Shown: piece by piece, positions 48,801-53,775 of the stretch
How positions within the stretch are numbered: the stretch's first letter is position 1
How the letters are laid out: each line of letters begins with the position of its first letter
Source of the DNA: Deroplatys truncata
Taxonomy: Eukaryota > Arthropoda > Insecta > Mantodea > Mantidae
NCBI GenBank assembly: GCA_030765065.1
Contig: CM060975.1
Span: 104,614,094 to 104,678,093 of the forward strand
Direction of reading: 5' to 3'
DNA length: 64,000 nt
Position numbers and translations under genes: made by a program
The notes under the pieces: generated by a model
The model's database searches: none
What the model saw: only the letters and a program-made list of their open reading frames with translations
Told to the model about the DNA's origin: nothing

Positions 48801-50384
48801 CAATATCGTTGGTAAAAGTTTTCTGGATTAAGAATTATTAGAATTGAACACTCAAGTGATAATGAATCACCACCAACATCATCATCAAGAATTCAAAGGA
48901 AATCAAAAGGCAATTAATACATATCAACATATTTGTGGCAAAAATGTATAAGTACTTAGAAAATGTGCTGTTGCTGAGTTTATGGCCAAGAAAATATATT
49001 TCATAAATTGGTGAGACAATAAAATTATCAGTGTGCATCAGAAAAACGTGTTGCTGAGTTTCTTATTTATCTCGTTAATTTAGTTTTGTTCTAATGGGGT
49101 TCAACAACACATTATAAAATAAATAAACAAATAAATAAATGCATTATGAACTCTCTTACTTCATCTAACCTCTGTGATTAACATTTAAAAACAATAGTAA
49201 TGGCGGTGAAATTTTCCTCTAAATTGTAGAACTACTTCACAGTATTTGAGCTTAGGAAATTCCAATTTTAGAACTTAAGTGTGCATTCCTTATGGTTATA
49301 ATTCATAGCAAAATTCAATATTTAATCATAAAAGTTTACCTCTTAGTGTAGGTCATGGGGGTGAGAAATTCTAATTACCAAATGTGTACTAGCACATTTT
49401 CACAAAGAAAACAACATATAAAAAGCTCATGCAGCTTGACTTCACACTGATCACAAGACAGCTGCCAAAAGTAGAAATCCAATGAGGTTAGAGAGCCTTA
49501 AGTGTCATCTCTGGGGACATTACTCAAATATTTAAATTTTTCATGCAGGTGAGATTTCACTTGGGACACAGACATACTTAATGCATAGAAGTTATATTTA
49601 TAAAGTAATTTGTTTTCCAAGCATCAATTAGTAATGTTTAGCTCTTTCAATTTTATTATAGCAACAAATTGGGCTGTATATCAAAAATCTCTTGAATTAT
49701 GAAAGAGCGAAAATGCCAAGACATCACCGAGACATGACATGTAGGTGAGATCTCACATACTGTGTTGTAAAATGCAGAAAATAACAATTATTTAAAATAT
49801 GGATTATTGAATGAAATAGATATTTTTAAAAGTAACTCACAGTAATAATTTATTGCTCATTGAAACATATTTTTTCACCAGAATATCAGGTGTGACTAGA
49901 ATCTGCCCTTTATCGAAGAATGACTCATACATTTTCTCCCTGTTGCTAACCCCTAGAAGTTACGAGTATTACAATAAGGTGGCATGAAAGAACAGTGAAG
50001 GTAGTAGTGTAGGCCAGAATAGCAGAAAAGAAACAGACAGACTGAATAAACAGATTAGCTTGAAAAGTATTAGGTTATATCTGGCCTCTCAAAATTTTTC
50101 AATTAACACCTTCTACAAGTTGTTACTTGAATTTAATGATTTTAAAAGTATTTAGTACATGGTGTAGCTGTAAAAAATTACTGCAGCCATTAACTCACCT
50201 TCAGCAGATTCAGAAGAAATGGGCTGGCTGCACACAACACTAATTTATGCGCTGGAAAACTTCGACCCCCTGCAGCCAGTGTAACATCTGTTAGATCACC
50301 ATGACAACGTAGCAACTGCACCGCCGATACCAAAGAAGTGCCGAATTCACCCCAGGTTAAACTGTACAGTTGGTTACTCCCCAT
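9439..50384 (-). CDS. BTB domain, C2HC zinc-finger transcription factor, 5 coding exons
   Basis: Spliced gene of 1107 coding bases, 368 residues. Exons are 50384-50199, 33206-33024, 27283-27169, 17497-17309 and 9872-9439, with intron phases 0, 0, 1, 1 and GT/AG borders at all four introns. Residues 1-123 form a BTB/POZ domain of the insect broad/tramtrack/bab type (LTWGEF start, DLTDVTLAAGG, FPAHKLVL, LLKSTPCQHPVV, LLEFVYRGEV). This is a dimerisation and corepressor-recruiting fold. Residues about 149-158 (RRRKRTKRR) are a likely nuclear signal. Residues 162-224 are acidic and proline-rich. One finger follows: C249-C252-H265-C270. The tail is serine- then proline-rich. Expected role: nuclear DNA-binding regulator. 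The exact orthologue (broad, lola, mod(mdg4), tramtrack) cannot be fixed, since the finger is not diagnostic. Introns are full of transposons. Confidence 0.85.
9873..11443 (-). other. Intron 4 of BTB-ZF gene, distal part, nothing recognised
   Basis: AT-rich intron with a short TA microsatellite near 10471-10486. No repeat family of this window is seen before the Tigger-like element. Confidence 0.5.
11446..12959 (+). mobile_element. Tigger/pogo-like transposon, inactivated
   Basis: TA on both sides (11444-11445, 12960-12961). Ends are CAGTAAAACCAGCC at the left and the complement of CAGTAAAACCCATC at the right. From about 11940 the frames encode MASKTRLVLDLNMRVKVI, then a CENP-B-like HTH (NQDINEIVWKWFVSVRAK, ISGPMLQEYAKKAAEKLG) at 12140-12260. 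The start of a DDE_1 domain follows at 12288-12611 (YEPENIANETGLLF, LCLKCEKCSEGKLSKEKLT). Where family members have NADETGLFF, this copy has a shortened ANETGLLF, so the first catalytic Asp is missing. The rest of the DDE domain is deleted. Lies in intron 4 of the BTB-ZF gene. Confidence 0.88.
12962..13494. other. Intronic, nothing recognised
   Basis: AT-rich intronic sequence with no coding or repeat signal visible. Confidence 0.45.
13495..14225 (-). pseudogene. Degenerate mariner-like transposase
   Basis: Minus-strand frames, heavily broken, give LTPEQKQQHWRNSKE, a VAGDESWIYCYDPEKK block around 13985-14045 (first catalytic Asp), LAPCDFFLFPKIEDKMLG around 13625-13690 (third catalytic region) and a C-terminal EWHHCFKDLSHQC. 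This GDESWIYxYDPE type differs from the MDETWVHH type at 1677 and 6564. It resembles the copies at 21205 and 40912. No clear terminal repeats. Confidence 0.7.
14541..14590 (-). ncRNA. Hammerhead-like motif, PLE minus copy
   Basis: Minus-strand order: AACATG (helix I), CTGACGA core, GGGA..TCCC helix II, GAAAC, then CATTC and AAGTAAG (helix I return). The ACGCAT element pairs less well than the ACGCGT of the sister copy at 16201. Confidence 0.6.
16201..16250 (+). ncRNA. Hammerhead-like motif with consensus core, PLE plus copy
   Basis: AACATG then CTGACGA (full CUGANGA consensus), an unpaired T, helix II GGGA/TCCC closing a 10-nt loop, GAA, then palindromic ACGCGT as a loopless helix III (A15.1-U16.1). 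Next come a GTT cleavage triplet and CAAGT, which pairs back with ACATG with one A-A mismatch. The palindromic helix III would favour a dimeric hammerhead, a form known from PLEs and retrozymes. Confidence 0.7.
16616..17308 (-). other. Intron 4 next to exon 4, nothing recognised
   Basis: No coding or repeat signal seen. Confidence 0.4.
17309..17497 (-). CDS. BTB-ZF coding exon 4 (acidic/proline linker)
   Basis: Acceptor TTGTTATAG|GT and donor CCCG|GTAAGT. Encodes GSGGKWPRQDVMG, a Met/Gln/Pro-rich stretch and a small duplication RPDDRPDD before TEGTQTQSGDEP. Low complexity, with no fold recognised. Phase 1 at both ends. Confidence 0.8.
17753..20296 (+). mobile_element. hAT transposon remnant (BED-finger, hAT core), with nested SINE
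   Basis: Ends are CAGGGCCCGGATTTTGATGAC and the complement of CAGGGCCTGGATTTTCATGAC, a strong hAT-type inverted repeat. Flanking octamers TATATAAG and GTAATAAG match at 5 of 8, as in an old 8-bp duplication. Broken plus-strand frames from 18335 give a BED-like finger region (CKVFETKVSAKRKFTVQQH, GHDKH), then GPGEVFLFNEVL, MFLLWPESTRNDD, VTDAALSTAKAGKSIQ and MVHITCLA. After the SINE come PEPVITRWGTW and the C-terminal hAT dimerisation-like block EEDLTASDLAYFQYAPV. Inactive. Lies in intron 3 of the BTB-ZF gene. Confidence 0.85.
19185..19469 (-). repeat. SINE-A copy inserted in the hAT element
   Basis: Full-length reverse-complement SINE-A from the tail (TTATTTATTTGGATGCTC) to the head. Flanks CTTCAAGTCCAT (19173-19184) and CTTCAAATCCAT (19470-19481) are a 12-bp target duplication with one mismatch. 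Removing the SINE restores the hAT reading frame order. Confidence 0.9.
20503..21175 (+). repeat. ACTTTCTC repeat, degenerate copy
   Basis: Shares the body landmarks AGGAAGTATTGCATTCCACCC, CCAAACTTGGTATT and AATGTAGATC.. with the fuller copies. It lacks the distal terminus and is strongly mutated, so it is probably older. Confidence 0.75.
21205..23277 (-). mobile_element. Mariner-like element (GYDPE type) split by an ACTTTCTC repeat
   Basis: TA flanks at 21203-21204 and 23278-23279. Inverted ends CGAGGGTCACTCCAAAAGTTTTGAGAATGG and the complement of TGAGGGCCACTCTGAAGGTTTTGAGAATGG. Minus-strand frames encode KCWQDDDLLLLSKWPHCDDSA, a VHHKMSATMFNELRKKH segment and LHHDNASAHTAQETTQFL (second catalytic Asp) at 22347-22643. 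Distal pieces include the C-terminal AYEECICTLSKEEW-like segment near 21340-21400. Without the nested repeat (21429-22259) it is about 1.24 kb. Same family as 40912-42150. Dead. Confidence 0.85.
21429..22259 (+). mobile_element. ACTTTCTC repeat (HINE-like) inserted in mariner-like element
   Basis: 831 bp from ACTTTCTCTACTACG to CACATCAGA, framed by T runs on both sides. The sister mariner-like copy at 41900-41935 shows the empty site, which fixes both ends of the repeat. Subterminal AGAGAAAGT at 22229-22237 is the inverted partner of the left end. Confidence 0.85.
23513..24411 (+). mobile_element. ACTTTCTC repeat, near full length
   Basis: 899 bp, left end ACTTTCTCTACTACGTATAG, internal GTGTGTGTGTCTGTGTGT microsatellite near 23645, right end GTAACACATCATA followed by a T run. 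Preceded by TTTTTT. A tiny second right-end fragment lies at about 23355-23391. Confidence 0.85.
25068..25117 (-). ncRNA. Hammerhead-like motif, PLE minus copy (25 kb)
   Basis: GACATG, CTGACGA, GGGA..TCCC, GAAAC, GCATTC and AAGTAAG on the minus strand; same layout as 14541-14590. Confidence 0.6.
26417..26466 (+). ncRNA. Hammerhead-like motif, inverted PLE end (26 kb)
   Basis: GGACATG, CTGACGA, helix II GGGA/TCCC, GAAACGCGTTC and AAGTAAG. Core and palindromic helix III (ACGCGT) are intact, as in 16201-16250. Confidence 0.68.
27169..27283 (-). CDS. BTB-ZF coding exon 3 (basic NLS linker)
   Basis: Acceptor TTTGCAG|AAA and donor TCAG|GTGAGT. Residues 124-161 plus one base of codon 162 read NEDVPSVPGPHEAL then INSFLPIRRRKRTKRRDSS, a strong basic nuclear-localisation cluster. 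Too short to stand out as an ORF; supported by both splice sites and by exact phase agreement with its neighbours. Confidence 0.8.
27960..28110 (-). repeat. tRNA-Ile-derived SINE
   Basis: The minus strand has a tRNA-like head: TAGCTCAGTTGGTTAGAGC (D arm, A box), a TGGC-ATGATAA-GCCA anticodon arm with GAT in the anticodon position, and GGTTCAAATCCC (B box). The T stem is degraded. The 3' acceptor does not pair with the 5' acceptor and the sequence runs on into GGCATTGAATGTTTCGGTCTGATT, so this is a SINE and not a working tRNA gene. A related 3' body is at 29580-29700. Confidence 0.7.
28170..29453 (+). mobile_element. Tc1/mariner-superfamily element with DD41D-like spacing
   Basis: TA flanks (28168-28169, 29454-29455) and inverted ends CGGAGGGTTGTTTC. 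A 1284-bp element with plus-strand transposase pieces. 28703-28984 contains LDEAYVYLNDCNKP (first Asp block), FSKGFMVIAGYCYN and KLIICRDAKK. 28947-29234 contains YYQDEILTPIYHNE, LWVHQDKASSHTS (second Asp) and VKSPDASLMDFCAFGLL (third Asp). I count 41 residues between the HQD Asp and the MDF Asp. The two frames are offset and the N-terminal HTH region is broken. Not active. Confidence 0.82.
29580..29700 (-). repeat. 3' body of the tRNA-Ile-type SINE, headless
   Basis: Shares GGCATTGAACTTTTCAGTCTGATTTTAGCTTTCC-like sequence with 27960-28050 on the minus strand, but the tRNA head has decayed or been replaced. Confidence 0.45.
29715..29850 (-). pseudogene. Penelope-like endonuclease C-terminal relic
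   Basis: The minus frame reads NKPVIRAVDLDTWEIVYTQI then EHHLMNFNSVVS. The LDTWE...MNF pattern is the end of the PLE ORFs at 3482 and 25108 (ELDIWEKI, HLMNFEL). Only about 40 residues remain. Confidence 0.55.
29845..29917. repeat. A-rich/AAT simple sequence
   Basis: About 75 bp of AAAAATAATAATAAAT-type low complexity. Confidence 0.9.
29918..30020 (+). repeat. 41-bp direct duplication, 62-bp period
   Basis: 29918-29958 and 29980-30020 both read AATACC(C/A)TCTCAGGAAC.. to ..CAGATGACAACTTA with two differences, separated by 21 bp. Confidence 0.85.
30021..31191 (-). other. Intron 3 stretch, no feature recognised
   Basis: Only a short inverted similarity to 29550-29580 (CATCAGATGTCCCAAT and its complement) stands out. 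Confidence 0.4.
31192..32089 (+). mobile_element. ACTTTCTC repeat, near full length
   Basis: 898 bp, ACTTTCTCTACTACGTACAG to CACATCAGA, T runs on both sides, TGTCTGTCTGTGTGTCTGTC microsatellite near 31330. Very similar to 23513-24411. Confidence 0.85.
32195..32352 (-). repeat. Candidate tRNA-derived SINE (SINE-C)
   Basis: The minus strand begins GGTAGCCAAGGTTGTTAAGGC (A-box-like) and has CAGTTTAAATCCTACC (B-box-like), then a non-tRNA body. Single copy in the window, so the boundaries are approximate. Confidence 0.45.
32353..33023 (-). other. Intron 2 proximal part, nothing recognised
   Basis: AT-rich intron immediately downstream of BTB exon 2; no repeat family identified. Confidence 0.4.
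33024..33206 (-). CDS. BTB-ZF coding exon 2 (BTB C-terminal half)
   Basis: Encodes residues 63-123. The acceptor is TTTTCAG|AGC at 33207-33209 and the donor is GAG|GTGAAC after 33024. It holds STPCQHPVVML, DLEALLEFVYRGEVSV and the final helix LLQAAHCLNIQGL. It is 183 bp in phase 0/0, so skipping it would keep the frame but destroy the BTB domain. Confidence 0.9.
33380..35083. repeat. Three clustered ACTTTCTC repeat pieces in +/-/+ order
   Basis: 33380-33505 is a left-end piece in plus orientation. 33512-34336 is a nearly complete minus copy (TCTGATCTGTTAC at its start, TACCTACTATG at its end). About 34337-35083 is a plus copy lacking its left end, beginning in a GAGA microsatellite and ending CACATCAGA. 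Insertion of one copy near the left end of another, or fold-back joining, would explain this. Confidence 0.75.
35084..36594. other. Unassigned intron 1 sequence with a degenerate tandem block
   Basis: Between 35768 and 36010 the phrase ACAT(C/G)TGxTG with following GxxxTCACCT..GAGCACC recurs three or four times at irregular 56-68 bp spacing. A short ACTTTCGCTACTACATACAG near 36221 resembles the repeat left end. No coding function recognised. Confidence 0.35.
36595..37414 (+). repeat. ACTTTCTC repeat, left end degraded
   Basis: TATAGTAGGTAG left region, body landmarks and intact right end GTAACACATCAGA followed by TTTTT. Confidence 0.75.
37415..38287 (-). repeat. Degenerate minus ACTTTCTC repeat and unassigned sequence
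   Basis: About 37530-37960 is a strongly mutated reverse copy (TTCCATGTAAAGGGAAG, GGGATCTCAGAAAATGTACTTC, ending near CAATATTTCCTCC). The remainder has no recognised content. Confidence 0.5.
38288..38680 (+). repeat. SINE-B copy with expanded (TTC)n
   Basis: Collinear with 63087-63450: AGGTCTCTAGTTCAAACCCC (B-box-like), GATAGTTTGATC.GC, CACCACCATACCAGGCA, GATCCAGAGTTTGCTT and CCTACAAAGA. The two copies share a short CTTCTTC in the same position, which here has grown to about 73 bp of TTC (38459-38531). Confidence 0.75.
38459..38531 (+). repeat. (TTC)n microsatellite
   Basis: About 24 uninterrupted TTC units inside SINE-B. Produces spurious poly-Glu and poly-Lys ORFs on the minus strand. Confidence 0.95.
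39152..39996 (+). mobile_element. ACTTTCTC repeat, near full length
   Basis: ACTTTTCCTACTATGCATAGT left end, right end GCAACACATCAGA, T runs outside both ends. Confidence 0.82.
40005..40759 (+). repeat. ACTTTCTC repeat, left end missing
   Basis: Starts at the microsatellite (GTGTGCGCGCGCGCG), continues through the standard body and ends ATCGCATCAGA. It lies directly downstream of another copy in the same orientation. Confidence 0.78.
40912..42150 (+). mobile_element. Mariner-like element (same family as 21205-23277)
   Basis: Left end CGAGGGTCTCACTAAAACTTTTGAGAATGG, right end CCATTCTCAAAACTTTGCAGTGACCCT. Plus-strand broken frames give ATGEESWIYQYDPETKRQSS-like coding at about 41545-41600, IFPGVDPRTKLKQTRSVGKQ, SASGNIVTLTLEG and DWSVWNFVAP at about 41800. 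The terminal VSDLRHLKPQ.. and SPKKNGVQHLKNGL-type region is also present. The catalytic DNA of the second block is mutated. About 1.24 kb. It shows the uninterrupted site of the insertion in its sister copy. Confidence 0.83.
42151..42841 (-). other. Intron 1 spacer, nothing recognised
   Basis: No coding or repeat signal. Confidence 0.4.
42842..43120 (+). repeat. SINE-A copy
   Basis: Same order of landmarks as 57611-57896 with a 6-bp deletion in the A-box region (CATGGGGTACCATG), GGTTCAAACCCGGC B-box and AAAGAGCATCCATAAATAAA tail. Confidence 0.9.
43159..44022 (+). mobile_element. ACTTTCTC repeat, near full length
   Basis: ACTTTCTCTACTACACATAG to GTTACACATCAGAA with T runs. Internal region has GTGCATGTGTGTCCGTG. 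Confidence 0.82.
44023..45138 (-). other. Intron 1 stretch, nothing recognised
   Basis: AT-rich, no ORF or family match that I can see. Confidence 0.4.
45139..45880 (-). repeat. ACTTTCTC repeat, minus, truncated at the microsatellite
   Basis: Begins TCTGATGCATTACACTCTCATG after an A run and follows the body in reverse to GTTATGGTGTTCTC, where a CTCTC/CACACA tract ends the similarity. The ACTTTCTC end is missing. Confidence 0.8.
46150..48640 (-). pseudogene. Broken protein of unknown, transposon-like family, split by a repeat
   Basis: Minus-strand pieces in order. 48636-48385: lysine-rich, QKKNVQKQKASNERKKQSIQ, DPTIAEKYQKRLAA. Then, after the repeat at 47537-48389, degraded lysine-rich coding-like sequence (47100-47500). 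47077-46838: DTVTFKKSKKQKRLLNDLP, NLHNKFISEN. 46660-46391: MGICNSCKEKSLFKIHLME, YEQWVTRKINMAVKGKEKA. 46372-46154: FIHMDFSKNYVKFAGEKHV. I recall similar repeated invertebrate proteins with a cysteine cluster followed by an HxDFSENY-like motif, possibly a DDE or RNase-H-type transposase, but I cannot name the family. Several stops; lies in intron 1 of the BTB-ZF gene. Confidence 0.5.
47537..48389 (+). mobile_element. ACTTTCTC repeat, near full length
   Basis: Left end ACTTTTTCTACTATGTATAG after TTTTTT, right end GTATCACATTAGA. It disrupts the minus-strand protein remnant: the lysine-rich frame resumes at 48390, directly beyond its right edge. Confidence 0.82.
48641..50198 (-). other. Intron 1 proximal part, nothing recognised
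   Basis: No repeat family of this window and no coding signal found. Confidence 0.4.
50199..50384 (-). CDS. BTB-ZF coding exon 1 (BTB N-terminal half)
   Basis: Encodes residues 1-62, beginning MGSNQLYSLTWGEF and ending SPFLLNLLK. The ATG at 50384 has A at -3 and G at +4. The donor AAG|GTGAGT follows at 50198. The DLTDVTLA and SFPAHKLVL blocks are the core of a BTB fold. The intron is phase 0, so LLK joins STPCQHP of the next exon exactly as in broad-type BTB domains. Confidence 0.9.
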
Positions 50385-51341
50385 TCTTCAAATATATAGC
50401 TGAAAGGATTTACCTTTGCTACTCATTTTGAAATAACTAAATACCTTTAAGGATAGGTAAAATTTAGGAGACTTATTGCATTAAAAATTAAAGTCATGCT
50501 TCTGAGCTTGCACAAACTTCCTTATATACTAATACATTTACCCTTGTAAAAACGTATGAGAAATACCTCACCTTTTCGAATCAAATCTTCTTGAAAGCTG
50601 ACTAGCGAAATTACCTTGGATTTTGGCTGGTACAATCAGTACCACAATAACCACCCAGGTTAATTGTATGGCAAATTTGGAATTTAAATGTCTTAATATC
50701 CTATCTTTGGAAGGTTAAGTAAAGGAGGTTAGTAACGATGCTGTGTGTAAAAAGAACACAACGTGAAACTTTATTAACAATTGAGTATCCTTCTAAACTG
50801 TAAAACATTTACAATAAATGGTACACAAATTTCAAACGTGTATACAAAACTTGTCACCAATACTGTACTTCCCAGACTATAAAATCCTGAATTCACTCTT
50901 TTCTTTCGTTCCGTACTTCACAGCTTACCGGATATGCTAGATTGCGCTGACTACAGTAAACAAAATATGGCGCGCTCTAACAAATGCTACCAACAAAGTC
51001 ACTAGTTTCCGGGATTTATATTTACAAATGTACATTTGCATTTAATACATCTATATTATTAAATAAGTTTTTCACTGAGTTCTTTTGTACTGTTTCTGGA
51101 AGCACTAGAAAATATTAAATAGTTTATTTTACAGGTTTACAAAGACGTCAGACTTCTTGAGGACACCGGCAGTGTAATGCAGCATATGACGTCATGCAAC
51201 CTCGGTATATCACAGTTCGGGGTTTCAAATAAGCAGGCATAAAATAAATTAATAGCGCCAAAACAGTTCACTAGCGCCCTTGGTGATCTCTTGTCCTTGC
51301 ACTATATTCTTTGCGAATCAAGGCTTGTTGGAAGAGCCGTT
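50385..51341 (-). promoter_or_regulatory. Putative 5' UTR, 5'-UTR intron and promoter of BTB-ZF gene
   Basis: On the minus strand a donor CCG|GTAAGC (exon end 50929) and an acceptor CCTTTCAG (50402-50400) would excise a 529-bp intron 15 bases before the ATG. Upstream are GAGCGCGCC near 50970 and two CRE-like sites: palindromic TGACGTCA at 51187-51194 and TGACGTC (complement) at 51144-51150. The interval also separates the BTB-ZF gene from the next gene on the same strand. The transcription start is not determined. Confidence 0.4.
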
Positions 51342-51607
51342 TTAAACAGTGGTCAAGTTTTTGTACTGATGTAACAAATCGGACGCAGACAACTTGACAG
51401 GTGTCCGTGGCTCATGACTTGAAACGCTGGTATGTGTTTGTGCCTCGATCTCTTTCGAAATTGCAGCTCGGGATTGTCGGAACTGCTCCAAGGCTTCATC
51501 GTAGGTCGGTAATCCGGAAACCAATGTATAACTGGGAAGAGATTCCACATCATTGACAGGCGCTGCATTGCCGGATTCCACGGACTGTGCGGCCCTCGCC
51601 TCCAAAA
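51342..51607 (-). CDS. Commissureless-like protein, C-terminal exon (LPSY/LPTY motifs)
   Basis: Terminal coding exon of 87 residues plus a split codon, from acceptor TTGTTGCAG (51610-51608) to TAA at 51342. It contains ESLPSYTLVSGLPTYDEALE: two PY-like motifs six residues apart, then an acidic or glutamine-rich helix and the end LLHQYKNLTTV. Commissureless proteins are membrane sorting adaptors whose cytoplasmic LPSY-type motifs bind Nedd4-family WW domains and divert Robo receptors to endosomes. This exon would be the cytoplasmic tail. The upstream exons with the membrane segment were not found, so the family call rests on the tail alone. A PRRG4-like or another PY-motif membrane protein is possible. 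Confidence 0.5.
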
Positions 51608-51673
51608 CTGCAACAATAAAAGAAAAATCGTTATTAAACTCAAATAATGGAAGTAGTTGGGATAAAAAGGGAG

Positions 51674-51873
51674 TGTATAGTGTCCAGTTATTATACATTT
51701 GACTATCGCTGTTCCCTTTGAATCTGTAACGAAATGTGTAATATAGCTAATTTCTGCAAAAGTTTATTTGAATTAAAATGTAGATAGAAAAATAAGCTTT
51801 AGTAAAAATAGTTTGTATACCTACTAATAACTGATAGGGGCAGAGAATGTCGTGTGAATGAATGTATCACAGA
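51674..51873 (+). repeat. ACTTTCTC repeat, right-end fragment
   Basis: About 200 bp matching the distal body (GACTATCGCTGTTCCCTTTG, AAATAGTTTGTATAC, AGAGAATGTCGTGTGAATG, ATCACAGATTTTT). It starts only 66 bp from the splice acceptor of the commissureless-like exon. Confidence 0.8.
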
Positions 51874-53507
51874 TTTTTTTATGAGACAAAGATAATCCAC
51901 ATAGGATGCTCTCATAATAGCAGTAAATGGACAGACCCTGCAATCTGTGGGTGACATCAATTTTTGTGGTACACTTATTAGCAAACATGATCAGACAAAA
52001 GGGCAGTCCTGGGAAAACTAGCAGTGAGCTATTTAAGCTCATGAAAGACTAAGAACACATTCAGTAAAATACAATGATTTGGATGTGACATATGGCAGTC
52101 AGACAACGAGTAAAGAAATGCACCAAAGACACAGCACCTCGGAATTGCTGCTGTGGAGGAGAATAGTGAGGACTATCTGAACAGCCAAGAGAGAGAAAAA
52201 TGCCAATTTTGAAATAACAAAACCACAAGTTTAACTGGCAGCCATAATAAAAAAAATCGATTTTGGATATTTTATTAAATATTCGTGTCACTATTGAAGA
52301 ATCTGAGGCTGAAACTCACAGTAGTAAAAAGAATCAGACAAAAACTAGAATGATCAGCCCAGATTTTAATTGTTTCAAAGAATGTGGGGAAGCGAGTTCT
52401 AAAATTTACTAAATCCAGTTTCAGTGAATTTCGAGGAAACTAGAATATCCCCGATCAATAACTGTAACGCTGAATCTACTATTTTGGGGGACAAAAGTCA
52501 TCAACCCTAAAAGTGCAAAGCGAGTTCCCATTAGCACTTATTGTAAATATGTTAATTACTTCAGAGCCTTTTCTTGAAAGGAAATGCATAATATGCAGAA
52601 CAGATTGTGTTCTGAACTCGTTTGATTGTTTTAGCAGGCTTTGGAGAGGTTATCATCTCACTTGGCTGTCTTCTGGTGGATGAACGCAGAAGATTCTTCA
52701 AATAAAAGAAAAGGGGATTAATAATGGAATTTACAGAATTCATGTAAAAATGCCTGAAAATTCACGTGGGTGTCCGAGAATGAGCCTCGTATCAAAAACT
52801 TGCTAGTATTATTGTAGACGATCAAGACATTTCTTGAGTATACATACGTTGTTTTATAACGCCAAACGAACTTTATTTTCAACATACGTATCACCACTTG
52901 AAGTGTATTTATCTTAACCTTCTTTTTCCGCTTGTTGCCATTAACTTCCGAGCCTTAACACTGAAGTTAGGTAGCCCTGTACCCTGGTACAAGTCAGTCT
53001 GTGTCAACTGCTCTGTATACATCCTGATTTACACCTTGTTTCACATTTCGCACATCAACATGACTAGCCAAATGAAGCTGTGACGTAAGGTTGTCATTAT
53101 TGTCAAGTGCTATATTGGAAGCAAAATTGTTACTTCTCATTTGGACGGGCTAAATAGAACCGGTATATACTGCTGACAACAGCATTCCTTTTGATTATCA
53201 CCATTGGATCTATAAACGTCACCGAGCTTCGTCATCCAAAACTATATTTTTACAACTTTGTATTTCAATATCAATATTGACTGGGGTGGATCGGTGGGCA
53301 TTTCTCATTCTCCATGTCTCAGTTGACTGATCTTTCCGTTGCGGTTTTGGATGGCAGACAGATTGGCTTCGAGCCACGATGAAGTTTCTTTTTTCCTATC
53401 CGAAAATGTTATAAATATACTGTCATGAAGGTCCGTGAAGCAAAAGAAACTACAAACACTCACAGTCAAAAGAGTACAAGGGCAGCACTGCACTCAAAGG
53501 AAGAAAG
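51874..53507. other. No supported gene
   Basis: Short ORFs only. No exon with splice signals matching a commissureless N-terminus could be identified. Confidence 0.4.
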
Positions 53508-53767
53508 CAGGAGCGTCATTTCAATTTCTGCTTCGGGAGGGGGACAAGATTGCCTGAAGCAGTTTCTTGAATTTCCATACGAATTTTAACGACACATTTA
53601 GCCTAAAAGAAAATCATCTTTTATTTCTTAAATGTGAAATATTTGTACTAAAAATTCAGTTATCGTAATTTTTCTTTTAATAGACCAATAATAATCAATA
53701 GCCTAATTATTTGTCATAACTTAGGAGGGGCAAATCACCCCCCTGCACCCCCTAAATGACGCCCCTG
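53508..53767 (+). mobile_element. Small hAT-like MITE
   Basis: 260 bp with inverted ends CAGGAGCGTCATTT and the complement of CAGGGGCGTCATTT. Flanking octamers GAAGAAAG (53500-53507) and GAGAAAAG (53768-53775) match at 6 of 8 positions. No coding capacity. Confidence 0.65.
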
Positions 53768-53775
53768 GAGAAAAG

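Noticed and set aside
52898..53083. Hydrophobic 61-residue plus ORF as a membrane exon for the neighbouring gene
   Set aside because: Wrong strand for the commissureless-like gene and no splice signals in frame.
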